Shown here: one piece after another, positions 18,381-26,632 of the stretch
Layout of the letters: each line of letters opens with the position of its first letter
How positions within the stretch are numbered: the first letter of the stretch is position 1
Origin: DATATV01 sp035551355
GTDB taxonomy: Bacteria > Actinomycetota > Actinomycetes > Mycobacteriales > Pseudonocardiaceae
Direction: 5' to 3'
Assembly (NCBI GenBank): GCA_035551355.1
Contig: DASZNF010000038.1
Coordinates: 26,342 to 90,341, forward strand
Length of the DNA: 64,000 bases
Translations under genes and position numbers: made by a program
The notes under the pieces: model-generated
Database searches by the model: none
What the model was told of the DNA's origin: nothing
Seen by the model: only the letters and a program-made list of their open reading frames with translations

Positions 18381-18679
18381 ACCGGTTTGATCGTCCCTGC
18401 GTTGAAGTCCTCGACGGCCTGGAACATCTCCGCGCTGCCGCCCACCGACGAGGCAGCGCCGTGCAGCAGTCCCGCGGTCCGCCCCAGTTCGCCGGTCAGC
18501 ACCGAATCGAACGCGCGCACCGTCTTGGCCAGTGCCGCGGCGTCGTCGCCCGGGCCGAACATGTCGTCCGCGACCTTCGGCGTCGGCGCCTTGTTCAGCG
18601 TGTCGAACCGGTCGGCCTGCTCGGTGATCGCGGTCTTGGTCCGCGCCATCACCTCGGGATTGACATCAGTCGTTGCCAC
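18377..18679 (-). CDS. EspC/WXG100-like small ESX secretion-associated protein
   Basis: Small all-helical protein of about 100 residues ending DFNAGTIKPV, resembling excreted ESX-1-associated EspC-type proteins. These form a helical hairpin with a partner substrate. Its stop overlaps the start of the WXG100-transglycosylase (ATGA), indicating translational coupling and probable heterodimer formation. The GTG at 18679 is chosen because the protein then begins directly with the TDVNPEVMARTKTAI helix; an alternative ATG lies at 18649, and longer in-frame starts are basic and implausible. No ESX machinery (EccC, EccD, mycosin) is in the window. Confidence 0.72.
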   Translation of the reverse strand: MATTDVNPEVMARTKTAITEQADRFDTLNKAPTPKVADDMFGPGDDAAALAKTVRAFDSVLTGELGRTAGLLHGAASSVGGSAEMFQAVEDFNAGTIKPV

Positions 18680-18809
18680 CTCCGTACTATGGCCCAAAAC
18701 CGCCGGGCGGCCCGGACTACCAGCGATTTCCGGTGCCGGGCTGGGGAAATCCCTCAGCGGCGGTGATCGGCGAAACACCCGCTTCGCCCTGATCACCAGC
18801 GGGCTCTGC

Positions 18810-19376
18810 TCATGGACGCAGTCCGGCCATGAGCAGATCCAGCAGCCGGGCGGCCTGCCCGTGCTGCTCCGGTAGGCCCGCGATCAGCGAGATCCCGCCC
18901 AGCGCCAGCATCACGTCCAGCGCGGGCACGTCCGGGCGGAGCGACCCGTCCGCCACGCCGGCCTCGATGAGTGTGGCCAGCGCGCCGGTCAGCAGCGCGC
19001 GGGTCTCCAGCCGCTGGTCCTCGTCCGTGCCCAGCGCGGCCTTGAGCGTGTCCGCAAGACCTGGTTTCTCTTCCAGGAAGCCAAGAAACTGTTCCAGCCA
19101 GGCGCGCAATGCCCCGGCAGGAGCGTGCCGGGCCAGCAGTCCGGGCACGGTGGCGCAGATCCGGTCGACCTCGCTGCGATAGACCGCCCAGACCAGGTCC
19201 TCCCGGGTGGGAAAGCGGCGGTAGAGCGTGCCGATGCCCACGCCCGCGTCCTTGGCGATCGCCCGCAGCGAAGCGTGCGCGCCCTCGCGGGCGAACGCGT
19301 CGACGGCGGCCGCGAGCACCCGGTCCTGGTTGATCTTCGCGTCCGCCCGCAACGGCCGACCTGTCCGCTCCGCCAC
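18810..19376 (-). CDS. TetR/AcrR-family transcriptional regulator
   Basis: TetR-type repressor, 188 residues. The N-terminal helix-turn-helix is at about residues 15-60 (RVLAAAVDAFAREGAHAS, DAGVGIGTLYRRFPTREDLVWAVY), followed by an alpha-helical ligand domain. GTG at 19376 has GAGGAGG at good spacing; longer frames have no start signal. It is divergent from the short-chain dehydrogenase at 19469 and probably represses it together with itself through an inverted repeat at 19410-19436. Confidence 0.92.
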   Translation of the reverse strand: MAERTGRPLRADAKINQDRVLAAAVDAFAREGAHASLRAIAKDAGVGIGTLYRRFPTREDLVWAVYRSEVDRICATVPGLLARHAPAGALRAWLEQFLGFLEEKPGLADTLKAALGTDEDQRLETRALLTGALATLIEAGVADGSLRPDVPALDVMLALGGISLIAGLPEQHGQAARLLDLLMAGLRP

Positions 19377-19409
19377 TCCGGCCCTCCTCGAACTTGTAAC
19401 CGGAGCATA

Positions 19410-19436
19410 GTCCGGATACTGTCGAATTATGCGGAC
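19410..19436. promoter_or_regulatory. Putative TetR operator between regulator and SDR
   Basis: GTCCGGATA (19410-19418) and TATGCGGAC (19428-19436) are inverted arms with one mismatch around a 9-base spacer, centred in the divergent TetR/SDR intergenic region, which is visibly AT-richer than its surroundings. Size and symmetry suit a TetR dimer. Confidence 0.45.
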
Positions 19437-19468
19437 GGCGCTCCGCTTATGACGTCCGGAGGACGATG

Positions 19469-19939
19469 ATGACTGGATCACTGACCGGCACGGTGGCGCT
19501 GGTGACCGGCGCGAGCAGCGGAATCGGCGCGGCCACGGCCCGCACCCTGGCCGCGGACGGAGCCGCCGTCGCCCTGCTGGCGCGGCGTGGCGACCGCCTG
19601 CGCACCCTGGCCGACGAGCTGGACGGCACCGCGCTCGCCCGGGCCGGAACGGCGGTCTACAGCCTGACCAAGTTCGGCGTGACCGCGTTCTCCGAGGCAC
19701 TGCGCCAGGAACTACAGCCCAAGCGGGTGCGGGTCGGCGTGATCGAACCCGGCACGGTCGACACCGAATTGACTTCGCACCTGAGGAATGGCGTGCGGGA
19801 AGCGGTCGCCGAGCAGATCGGCGGCATGCAGTTGTTGCGGCCGCAGGACATCGCGGATGCGGTGTTGTACCTGGTCACCCGCGATCGGCGGGTCGCGGTC
19901 AACGAAATACTGGTCCGCGCGGCCGAACAGACCTGGTGA
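19469..19939 (+). CDS. Short-chain dehydrogenase with a large internal in-frame deletion
   Basis: SDR-family oxidoreductase of only ~156 residues against the usual 240-250. The N-terminal cofactor loop TGASSGIG is intact, and the catalytic Tyr-Lys pair is present in AVYSLTKFG. About 80-90 residues between them are missing: after LADELDGTALA the protein jumps directly to RAGTAVYS, so the NNAG motif and the catalytic Ser strand are absent. The frame is open and the C-terminal half looks normal, so the deletion is in frame. Probably catalytically dead, though the fold could persist. ATG at 19469 (or 19466) follows GGAGG. Divergent from the TetR gene. Confidence 0.85.
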   Translation: MTGSLTGTVALVTGASSGIGAATARTLAADGAAVALLARRGDRLRTLADELDGTALARAGTAVYSLTKFGVTAFSEALRQELQPKRVRVGVIEPGTVDTELTSHLRNGVREAVAEQIGGMQLLRPQDIADAVLYLVTRDRRVAVNEILVRAAEQTW

Positions 19940-19942
19940 GGG

Positions 19943-20218
19943 TCAATACTCGCGCCGATAGGCCCGAGCGTTGGGGCGGCCGACGACGAACCAGAGCAGG
20001 CTGCCCAGGAACGGGAAGGCGAACACGATCACGCACCACACCAGCTTCAGCCCACCGGTCTGCGGCGAGCCAAGCACACTGATCAACGCGCCGAAGAACA
20101 ACAACGCGTAGAGCAGGGCGAAGAACAGAATCGCGCCGCCCAGCAGGATGCCCGCCGTGTGCGAAGCCAGGTGCGGAGTGAAGTGCAGATAGCGGTGAGC
20201 CACGCCGTGTTCGATCAT
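19943..20218 (-). CDS. Small PLDc_N-type membrane protein
   Basis: 91-residue integral membrane protein with two hydrophobic segments: ILLGGAILFFALLYALLFFG (about residues 24-43) and WCVIVFAFPFLGSLLWFVVG (about 61-80). The second helix, ending in GRPNARAY, matches the PLDc_N motif common in actinobacterial two-helix proteins; no phospholipase catalytic domain is attached. It lies 3 bases from the convergent SDR stop. Function unknown; a membrane or cell-envelope stress accessory role is a guess. Confidence 0.75.
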   Translation of the reverse strand: MIEHGVAHRYLHFTPHLASHTAGILLGGAILFFALLYALLFFGALISVLGSPQTGGLKLVWCVIVFAFPFLGSLLWFVVGRPNARAYRREY

Positions 20219-20283
20219 GCCATCGACGCTATGCGCGGGTTTCCTGCGCGGGCATCACTCTGCGGTGGGGATCCAGGTAGTAC

Positions 20284-20442
20284 CTACGGATGACGCCAAC
20301 CCTGAGCTGCCCCGACCTGCTCGGTCACCGCGGCACTGGCAAGCAACGCGACACTCAACCCGAGCGACCACAGCATGACGCGCAGCAGAACCAGGTTCCG
20401 GTTGACCGGGCGACGACGGATCGGCACCGCTTCCGCATTCAC
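20284..20442 (-). CDS. 52-residue single-helix membrane peptide coupled to hydrolase
   Basis: Short protein with a basic start (IRRRPVNRN) and one hydrophobic helix (VMLWSLGLSVALLASAAV), ending VGAAQGWRHP. Its GTG at 20442 overlaps the stop of the upstream alpha/beta hydrolase gene as GTGA, the same coupling used by real gene pairs in this window. That is the main evidence that it is translated. No family was recognised. Confidence 0.5.
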   Translation of the reverse strand: MNAEAVPIRRRPVNRNLVLLRVMLWSLGLSVALLASAAVTEQVGAAQGWRHP

Positions 20443-21212
20443 GCCTTTTCCTGCCCCACAAGGAAATTCGTGATCACCTCGGTGAGCTCCGGGCTCAGCA
20501 GCGCGGTGCCGTGGTCGCCGGGGACGCGGGCGAAGCGCGCGTCGGGCAGGGTGGCGGCGAGTTCGTCGGCGTTGGCCTGGCTGGTGTCCTCCTCGCCGAC
20601 CACCACGAGCGCCGGAGTCTTGATCTCGCGCAGTTCGGCATCTGTGGTGCCGACGATGCTGTCCAGGACGAGGCTCAGCGCCACCGGGTCGACACCGGTG
20701 TCGGCCAGCCAGCCCGCCAATCGCTCCTCCGGTGAGCCCGGTTCGAGCGCCGTTCCCTCGGCCAGCGCGGTCAGCACCCGGCGGTACAGGCCGCTGCGTG
20801 TGCTGGTGCCGTTGATCGAGCTGAGTCCCTGGCCCGCCACGATCGCCCGCGCCGGGTGGGCGCCCCGGGCGAGCAGCCGCAGCACGACCTTGGCCCCCAG
20901 CGAATAACCGCCGAGGTCGTAGTCGTCCAGACCGAGATGCTCGATCAGCGCGATGCCGTCCTCGGCCAGCACGTCCGGTGGATAGCCCGCGGGATCGTGC
21001 GGCCGGGCGCTGACGCCGTGGCCACGGAAGTCCGGCAGGATCACCCGGTAGCCCTGATCCGCGAGCCGGGTGACCAGACCATGGTGCAGCCACATCAATC
21101 CGCTGGCCATGAATCCGTGCAACAGGACGAACGGCCGCCCCCGGCCCACCTCGCGATAGGCCAGTTCCTGACCGTCGCCGCTGGGAAACCTGAGTACCGA
21201 CGGATCGGCCAT
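20439..21212 (-). CDS. Alpha/beta hydrolase
   Basis: Alpha/beta-hydrolase fold enzyme of 257 residues. The oxyanion segment is VLLHGFMASG; the nucleophile elbow is GYSLGA (Ser about residue 102). The catalytic Asp is probably in VGEEDTSQAN, and the His in VPGDHGTALL. Substrate could be an ester, lactone or haloalkane; the overall look is of a general serine esterase/lactonase. ATG at 21212. It is followed by an overlapping 52-residue membrane peptide. Confidence 0.88.
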   Translation of the reverse strand: MADPSVLRFPSGDGQELAYREVGRGRPFVLLHGFMASGLMWLHHGLVTRLADQGYRVILPDFRGHGVSARPHDPAGYPPDVLAEDGIALIEHLGLDDYDLGGYSLGAKVVLRLLARGAHPARAIVAGQGLSSINGTSTRSGLYRRVLTALAEGTALEPGSPEERLAGWLADTGVDPVALSLVLDSIVGTTDAELREIKTPALVVVGEEDTSQANADELAATLPDARFARVPGDHGTALLSPELTEVITNFLVGQEKA

Positions 21213-21294
21213 GATGCTGCATCCTTGTCGTTCGCGTGTCCGGCGCCCCTACTCTGCCACGACGCCGTGCCCTGGCGGACAGGTCACGCCGTGG

Positions 21295-22269
21295 TCAGAT
21301 CCGGTTGCGCAGGCTCGGAAACAGCCGCAGTGCGGTGTCGGGCAGCGCGGCCAGTTCGGTGTCGGTGAGGGCCGGGGTGGCGTCCAGCGCGGCCAGGTTG
21401 GCCTCGATCGTGGCCACCCCGGCCGGTGGGTAGTCGCTGCCGAACAGGACATGATCACCGGTCGTGGTCTGCAGCAACGGCAACAGCGAGTGCGGTGTCG
21501 CGGCGATGGCGGTGTCGTAGTAGAGACCGGCCAGCTGGCTGGTGACGTCCGCGCCGGTGACGCCCGAGGTATTCGGCACCCAGGGCAGCGTGCCCACGGA
21601 GGCCAGTCGGCCGGCCAGGCTGGGCAGCACTCCTCCGGCGTGGGCCAGGACGAGCCGGAAGTTGGGGTAGCGCTGGAAAACCCGGGCGTAGATCGCGTCG
21701 GTGACGGTCCGCGCGGTGTCGACCGGGAACTCGAACACCGGACCGGGCCGGCCGCAGGCCACCGCCGGATACCCGGCCGGCTCGGCCGGGTGCAGGAACA
21801 CGGTGGCGCCGCGCCGGTCGAGTTCGGCGAAGACCGGGTCGAAGCTCGGGTCACCCAGGTAGGCACCCCGGTAGTTGGTGACGATCACGAAGCCGTCGGC
21901 GTTCAACTCGTCGATCGCCCGGCCGATTTCGGCGATGGCGCGGTCGGGTTCGCCCATCGGCAGCCCGGCCAGCAGGCCGAACCGGTCGGGGTGACCGGCG
22001 ACGATCTCCGCGCCCAGATCATTGACCCGCTGGGCTTCCTCGGCGTCCACCCCGGCCGGGTTGGACAGCAGCTGCAGCCGGATGCCGTGCCCGTCCATGA
22101 ATTCGATGGCCTGCTCCGGACTCCACGAGGAGGCCGGTGGCGCGAGGAAGTTGCCGGCCCGGAAGCGGGCCTCGGCCGCCTCGCGTTGGCCGGCGTCCGG
22201 CGCGAGGGCGTAGTGGGCGTGCACGTCGATCAGGTTGCCGCTCAGGCGGGTCCGGGCGCTGCTCGTCAT
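21295..22269 (-). CDS. Amidohydrolase (ACMSD-like, amidohydrolase-2 family)
   Basis: Metal-dependent amidohydrolase TIM barrel of 324 residues. Metal ligands are the HxH in LIDVHAHYAL near the N-terminus, a His in FLHPAEPAGYP, a His in LVLAHAGGVLP, and an Asp in LFGSDYPPAG. Close relatives hydrolyse or decarboxylate cyclic or aromatic acids (ACMSD, gamma-resorcylate decarboxylase, 4-oxalomesaconate hydratase types). ATG at 22269 follows GAAGGAGACGAG; a longer frame to 22332 lacks a ribosome site. It is 69 bases downstream of the SARP-like regulator on the same strand, but operon membership is uncertain. Confidence 0.86.
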   Translation of the reverse strand: MTSSARTRLSGNLIDVHAHYALAPDAGQREAAEARFRAGNFLAPPASSWSPEQAIEFMDGHGIRLQLLSNPAGVDAEEAQRVNDLGAEIVAGHPDRFGLLAGLPMGEPDRAIAEIGRAIDELNADGFVIVTNYRGAYLGDPSFDPVFAELDRRGATVFLHPAEPAGYPAVACGRPGPVFEFPVDTARTVTDAIYARVFQRYPNFRLVLAHAGGVLPSLAGRLASVGTLPWVPNTSGVTGADVTSQLAGLYYDTAIAATPHSLLPLLQTTTGDHVLFGSDYPPAGVATIEANLAALDATPALTDTELAALPDTALRLFPSLRNRI

Positions 22270-22338
22270 CGGTCTCGTCTCCTTCGGGCGCAAGTCGTCT
22301 CCGGCTGGTCCAAGAAGATCACTATGCGCCAACGGAGA

Positions 22339-25300
22339 TCACTCCGCCCCTTGCCTGCGCAGCACGTCGGCCAGCCGGGGCAGCAGTTCGATCTCCTCGT
22401 CGGTCGGCAGCAGCCGCAGGATGCGCCGGGCCCGCCGCTCCACCAGCCAGAACCCAGCCGGGCGGGCCATCGCCAGCGCGTCGCACACGTCCAGGAACGC
22501 CACCTCGGGCTGGTCGGCGCGGACGTGCGAATCGGCCAGGTCGAGCAGCGTGGTGGCCAGCAACTGCCGTTCCTGGGTCTGCTGGGCCAACTCCACCGCC
22601 CGCTCGTGCCCGGCCAGTCCGGATTCGACCGAACCGAGCCGGACCGACACCGAGGACAGCGCGCTCAGGGTGCGCATCCGGGCCCGGGTGTCCTGGCTGT
22701 CCTCGGCCGCCCGCACCCCGTCGCGGGCCAGTTCCAGCGCCCGGGGCAGCGCGCCCAGGTCCCGGTGCACCTCGGCCAGCACCCCGAGGGTTTCGGCTTC
22801 GTTGCGCCCGTCGCCGATCCGCCGGTGCAGCTCCAAAGCCGTGTCCAGCAGCCGGGCCGCCTCGGCCAGCGCGACCTCGCGGGCCGGGCTCTGCTCGTCG
22901 CGGCCGCGTTCGGCGTAGGCGTCGGCGAGATTGGCCACGGTGACCGCCAGTCCGGCCAGTCTCGTGGTGCCCTGGTGCAGGCGCAGCGCCTCGGTCAGGC
23001 AGGCGATGGCGCCGTCCAGGTCGCCGGTCAGCCAGTGACAGCGGGCCAGGTTGTTCAACGCCACCGCCCGCCCCTGGGTCCAGCCCGCCCGCTCGGCCAG
23101 TTCGGCCGCCCGTTCGCTGTGCCGCGCGGACACGGTCATCGCGCCCTGGGCGCCGTGGGCCATGCCCAGGTGCAGCTCGGCCGAGGCTTGTTCGCGGGTC
23201 TCGCATCCGGCCCAGGCAGCGGCCGCGGCCGCACCGGCCAGCGCCTCCCAGGTCGCCACATCCCGGCCCAGCACGAAGAAGTAGCCGTTGCTCTCGTGTC
23301 CGATCCACCACGCGGGCTGGTAATGACCGTGCAGCACAAGGTGATCCACCAGCGGCAGCAGGTTGGCGCGTTCCGCGTCCAGCCAGGCCAGCGCGTCCGG
23401 CCCGGTGTCGAACCGGTCCGGCGGCGGATCGACGGCGTTGGGCAGCCGGAGCAGGTGCGGGTAGAGCAGCGTGGCCGCGGCGGCCAGTGCGGACCGCACG
23501 TGTTCGGCCAGCCGCAGCACGGCCGCGTCCTGTTCGGCGGCGCTCTGCTCGATTTCGCCGAGTTCGCGGGCGTAGAGCCGGAGCAGGTCGTGCAGGGTGT
23601 ACCGGCCGGGCGTCTGCTCGCTGACCAGATGCCCGGCGACCAGCCGGGCCATCGCCTCCTCGGCGGCAGCCGAAGTGATCCCGGCCAGCGCGGCCACCGC
23701 GCGGACCGTCAGGTCGGCGACCGGGGCCAGACCCAGCAGGCCGAACACCCGGCGGGCGTCGGCGGGCAGCGCGTCGACCGACAGCCGGAAGGTGGCGCGC
23801 ACGGTGAGCGTGGGGTCGCCGGCCAGGGCCAGCGCGGTGAGCCGGTGGTCGGTCAGCCGGGTCAGGTAGTCGCCGGCCCGATGGTGCGGCCGCAGCGCCA
23901 GATTGGCCGCGGCGACCCGCAAGGCCAGCGGCAGTCCGGCGCACAATCGGGCCAGTGCGGCCAGATCCGGCCGTTCCCGGGCGACCCGCTGCTTCCCGAG
24001 CACGCCGGTGAACAGGGCCAGCGCCTCGTCGGTGGGCAGCGCGGACAGCCGCACCAGGCTGGCGCCGTCCCGCACGATCAGGCCGCCCAGTTCGTCGCGG
24101 CTGGTCACCAGGGCCAGGCAGGCGCCGCCGCCGGGCAGCAGCGGGCGCACCTGCTCGGCGTCGGCCGCGTTGTCCAGCATGATCAGCACCGGCCGGTCGG
24201 CGAGTTTGCCCCGGTAGAGCGCGGCGGCCTGGGCCTCGTCGGACGGGATCCGGTCGGCCGGCACGCCGAGGCCACCGAGGAAGTAGGCCAGTGCCTCGCC
24301 GGTCCGCAGCGGCCGTTCCGTGCTGTGGCCGCGTAGATCCAGATGCAGCTGGCCGCCGGGAAACCGGTGGTGCACCTGGTGCGCCCAGCGGAGCGCCAGC
24401 GAAGTCTTGCCCAGCCCGCCCATCCCGGTGATCGCGACCAGTGGGCGGCGCGCACCGGGGTGGTCCGGCTCGTTCAGCAGCTCGTCCAGCGCGGTCAGTT
24501 CCGCTTCCCGGCCAACGAACCCGTCCAGTTCGGCCGGCAGTTGCGCGGGCACGCTCGGCGCGCTGGCGGCGGGTTTCCCGGCAGGCAACGGAATGGGCAG
24601 CTGGCCACGCACCACTCGCAGGTGGGCGTCGCGCAGTTCCGGCCCGGGAGCCACCCCGAGTTGGTCGTCCAGCCTGCGGCGCACCGTGTCGAACAGCTCC
24701 AGCGCCCGGGCCTGCTGCCCGGCTCCGGCCAACGCCACCATCAGCCGCGCGGCCAGGCCCTCGTGCAGCGGCTCCTCGGCGCCCAGTTCCTGCAACGCCG
24801 GGATGACCCGGTCGTAGTGGGCCAGGGCGAACCCGACATCGGCGCGCCGCAATGCGATCTCGATGCGTTGCCGGGCAACGGAAAGTACCGCGGGGTGCTG
24901 ACGCAGCCGGGGCGCGGTGTCCACCAGCACCGGACCCCGCCAGTGATCCCACGCCTCGGCGTAGCACTGCCAGGCCGCTTCGGTCGCGCCGTCGGCCAAG
25001 GCCCGCCCGGCCGCGACCAGCTTTTCCCGGCACGCCAACAGATCCAGCTGATCGGCGGCCAGCTCCAGCCGGTACCCGCCGGCCTCGCGGCGCAGCCGTC
25101 GCCCCGGGGTGGCCGGGGCGCGATCCGGTTCGAGTAACCGGCGCAACGCGGCCACATAGGTGGGCACGAGTTGCGCCCCGGTTCGCGGCGGTTCCTCGCC
25201 CCACAACACATCCACGATCTCGTCGATGCCGACGACCCGGCCGGGCTGGCAGGCCAGCAGCCCCAGCAGCACCCGCTGCAGCCCCGCGGCCACACCGATT

Positions 25301-25605
25301 TCCCGCCCGTCGTGCCACACCGTCAGCGGCCCCAGTACCCCCACCCGGACCTCGGCGACGCCCGTCGCCTTGGTGGGTACCGGCTCGACCCAGCCCAGGG
25401 CGATCGCGAGGTCGGCGGCGTCCAGGCCCAGTGCGGTGGCCAGCCGGTGCAGCGAGGTGGCCCTCGGCCGGCCGGCGCCGCCGTTCTCCAGGGCGCGCAG
25501 CGTGCGCACGCTGACTCCGGCCCGCTCGGCCAGGTCCTGCTGGCTCAGTCCGGCGCGCAGCCGCAACATCCGTAACGGGGCGGTGCCGTCGGGTGAACCA
25601 TCCAT
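22339..25605 (-). CDS. AfsR/SARP-type STAND regulator: HTH, BTAD, NB-ARC, TPR
   Basis: Large multidomain regulator, about 1,088 residues from the chosen start. Domains in order: XRE-type helix-turn-helix (LRAGLSQQDLAERAGVSV), a winged-helix OmpR-like domain (VGVLGPLTVWHDGREI), the bacterial transcriptional activation domain, an NB-ARC NTPase with Walker A GMGGLGKTSLALRW and a Walker B LIMLDNAAD, and a long C-terminal TPR array. Such proteins switch on specialised metabolism or development after nucleotide-driven oligomerisation. The extra XRE domain before the SARP core is less usual. Start is uncertain: 25605 gives the HTH directly, with in-frame alternatives at 25647 and 25671. No biosynthetic cluster is adjacent, so its targets are unknown. 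Confidence 0.9.
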   Translation of the reverse strand: MDGSPDGTAPLRMLRLRAGLSQQDLAERAGVSVRTLRALENGGAGRPRATSLHRLATALGLDAADLAIALGWVEPVPTKATGVAEVRVGVLGPLTVWHDGREIGVAAGLQRVLLGLLACQPGRVVGIDEIVDVLWGEEPPRTGAQLVPTYVAALRRLLEPDRAPATPGRRLRREAGGYRLELAADQLDLLACREKLVAAGRALADGATEAAWQCYAEAWDHWRGPVLVDTAPRLRQHPAVLSVARQRIEIALRRADVGFALAHYDRVIPALQELGAEEPLHEGLAARLMVALAGAGQQARALELFDTVRRRLDDQLGVAPGPELRDAHLRVVRGQLPIPLPAGKPAASAPSVPAQLPAELDGFVGREAELTALDELLNEPDHPGARRPLVAITGMGGLGKTSLALRWAHQVHHRFPGGQLHLDLRGHSTERPLRTGEALAYFLGGLGVPADRIPSDEAQAAALYRGKLADRPVLIMLDNAADAEQVRPLLPGGGACLALVTSRDELGGLIVRDGASLVRLSALPTDEALALFTGVLGKQRVARERPDLAALARLCAGLPLALRVAAANLALRPHHRAGDYLTRLTDHRLTALALAGDPTLTVRATFRLSVDALPADARRVFGLLGLAPVADLTVRAVAALAGITSAAAEEAMARLVAGHLVSEQTPGRYTLHDLLRLYARELGEIEQSAAEQDAAVLRLAEHVRSALAAAATLLYPHLLRLPNAVDPPPDRFDTGPDALAWLDAERANLLPLVDHLVLHGHYQPAWWIGHESNGYFFVLGRDVATWEALAGAAAAAAWAGCETREQASAELHLGMAHGAQGAMTVSARHSERAAELAERAGWTQGRAVALNNLARCHWLTGDLDGAIACLTEALRLHQGTTRLAGLAVTVANLADAYAERGRDEQSPAREVALAEAARLLDTALELHRRIGDGRNEAETLGVLAEVHRDLGALPRALELARDGVRAAEDSQDTRARMRTLSALSSVSVRLGSVESGLAGHERAVELAQQTQERQLLATTLLDLADSHVRADQPEVAFLDVCDALAMARPAGFWLVERRARRILRLLPTDEEIELLPRLADVLRRQGAE

Positions 25606-25725
25606 CTCGACCGCCAGCCCTTCGCCCGCCCGAACCTGACCAATCATCGGGCGAGCGGACCGGCCGTTCAATCGACAGCTCGGGTGATACGGGGCCGAAT
25701 CCGTTGTGTCCCCAGATCGAACCGT

Positions 25726-25759
25726 CGTCGGCCGAGGTGGCGAACCACCTCGGCCGACG
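25726..25759 (-). terminator. Strong hairpin terminator after the lectin gene
   Basis: Perfect 15-bp stem, CGTCGGCCGAGGTGG (25726-25740) with its complement (25745-25759), around a CGAA tetraloop. It begins 24 bases past the lectin stop on the minus strand. No U-run follows, as is common for actinobacterial terminators. It also insulates the SARP-like gene downstream from readthrough. Confidence 0.75.
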
Positions 25760-25783
25760 CGCAGGACCGTTTTCAGCCCCCGG

Positions 25784-26371
25784 TCACCACTGCAGGGTGT
25801 GGAAGGTCTGGTTGGGCTGGGCGTTGTTGTACCAGAGGTCGATGTTCGCCCCCTGGCTCCAGCTGTAGCCGGACACGTCCAGGTACAGACCGGTGGCGAC
25901 GTTCTGGAAGGAGTCGTAGCCGCCCAGGCTGCCGTTGATGCTGAATTCCTGGTCGGTGTCGCCGTAGTAGCAGGTGCCCTGGGTCAGGCCGTCACCGGCG
26001 ACGCCGTCGGTCTGGATGCACTTGCCGCTGTTCCCGTTGTCGATCACGGTGCCCTGGTACACGCCGTCGTAGGTCTCCGTGCCGAAGTACCAGACCTGCT
26101 CACTGCCGCCGTCGGCCGGCCACTGGATGATCGGCGCGCCGTTCGCGGTCGATCCCTGCGACACCGCCACGTTCAGCAGGTCGTAGCTGGCGGTGATCAG
26201 GTACGGCGAGCTCCAGCTGATCTGCCAGCCCGCGTCCTGCGGGTGGGCGGCGGGCGCGGCCGAGGCAGCCCCCGCGGTGGCCAGCGCCGCGCCCACGCCG
26301 AGGGCGACGACCGCAACCCCGCGGACGGCGCGCCGGGACAGAGCGTTGGTGATCGGGGCGAAAAACTTCAT
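25784..26371 (-). CDS. Secreted ricin-type beta-trefoil lectin
   Basis: Exported carbohydrate-binding protein, 195 residues. It has a classical Sec signal peptide: basic start, hydrophobic VAVVALGVGAALATAGA, and an AxA-type cleavage after AGAASA. The mature part is a single ricin B-like domain with typical repeats (SEQVWYFG, GKCIQTDG, GLYLDVSG, NQTFHTLQW). No catalytic domain is present, so it is a stand-alone lectin. It is transcribed alone and ends at the hairpin at 25726-25759. Confidence 0.88.
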   Translation of the reverse strand: MKFFAPITNALSRRAVRGVAVVALGVGAALATAGAASAAPAAHPQDAGWQISWSSPYLITASYDLLNVAVSQGSTANGAPIIQWPADGGSEQVWYFGTETYDGVYQGTVIDNGNSGKCIQTDGVAGDGLTQGTCYYGDTDQEFSINGSLGGYDSFQNVATGLYLDVSGYSWSQGANIDLWYNNAQPNQTFHTLQW

Positions 26372-26550
26372 GTCTGCTGTTTCTCCTTCAGCGGTAGCGT
26401 TTTCTGACGCCCCGAACGGTAGAAATCAGCAGGGTGCGCGCCGCTGTATCGGCGCTGTAGCGCAGAACGCCCAGGTCACCGGGCACGACCGGCAGAAACC
26501 GGCAAGAGGCCGCCCGATCGGGCGCAGTCGAGGGCAACTCCGGGACGGTG

Positions 26551-26565
26551 TGCCATTCAATGAAA
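26551..26565. promoter_or_regulatory. IclR operator, copy 1 (cupin operon promoter)
   Basis: TGCCATTCAATGAAA lies 68 bases upstream of the cupin start. The reverse complement of 30457-30471 is TGCCATTCAATGGAA, a 14/15 match. The CCATT-N-AATG core is palindromic. The two sites bracket the cupin-esterase-monooxygenase operon and its IclR gene. Confidence 0.7.
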
Positions 26566-26632
26566 CTCGGCCTGCGCGGACGGCCGCCGATGATCGATGC
26601 TGGGCCGACCCGAACACCCGACGGAGGGCGCG

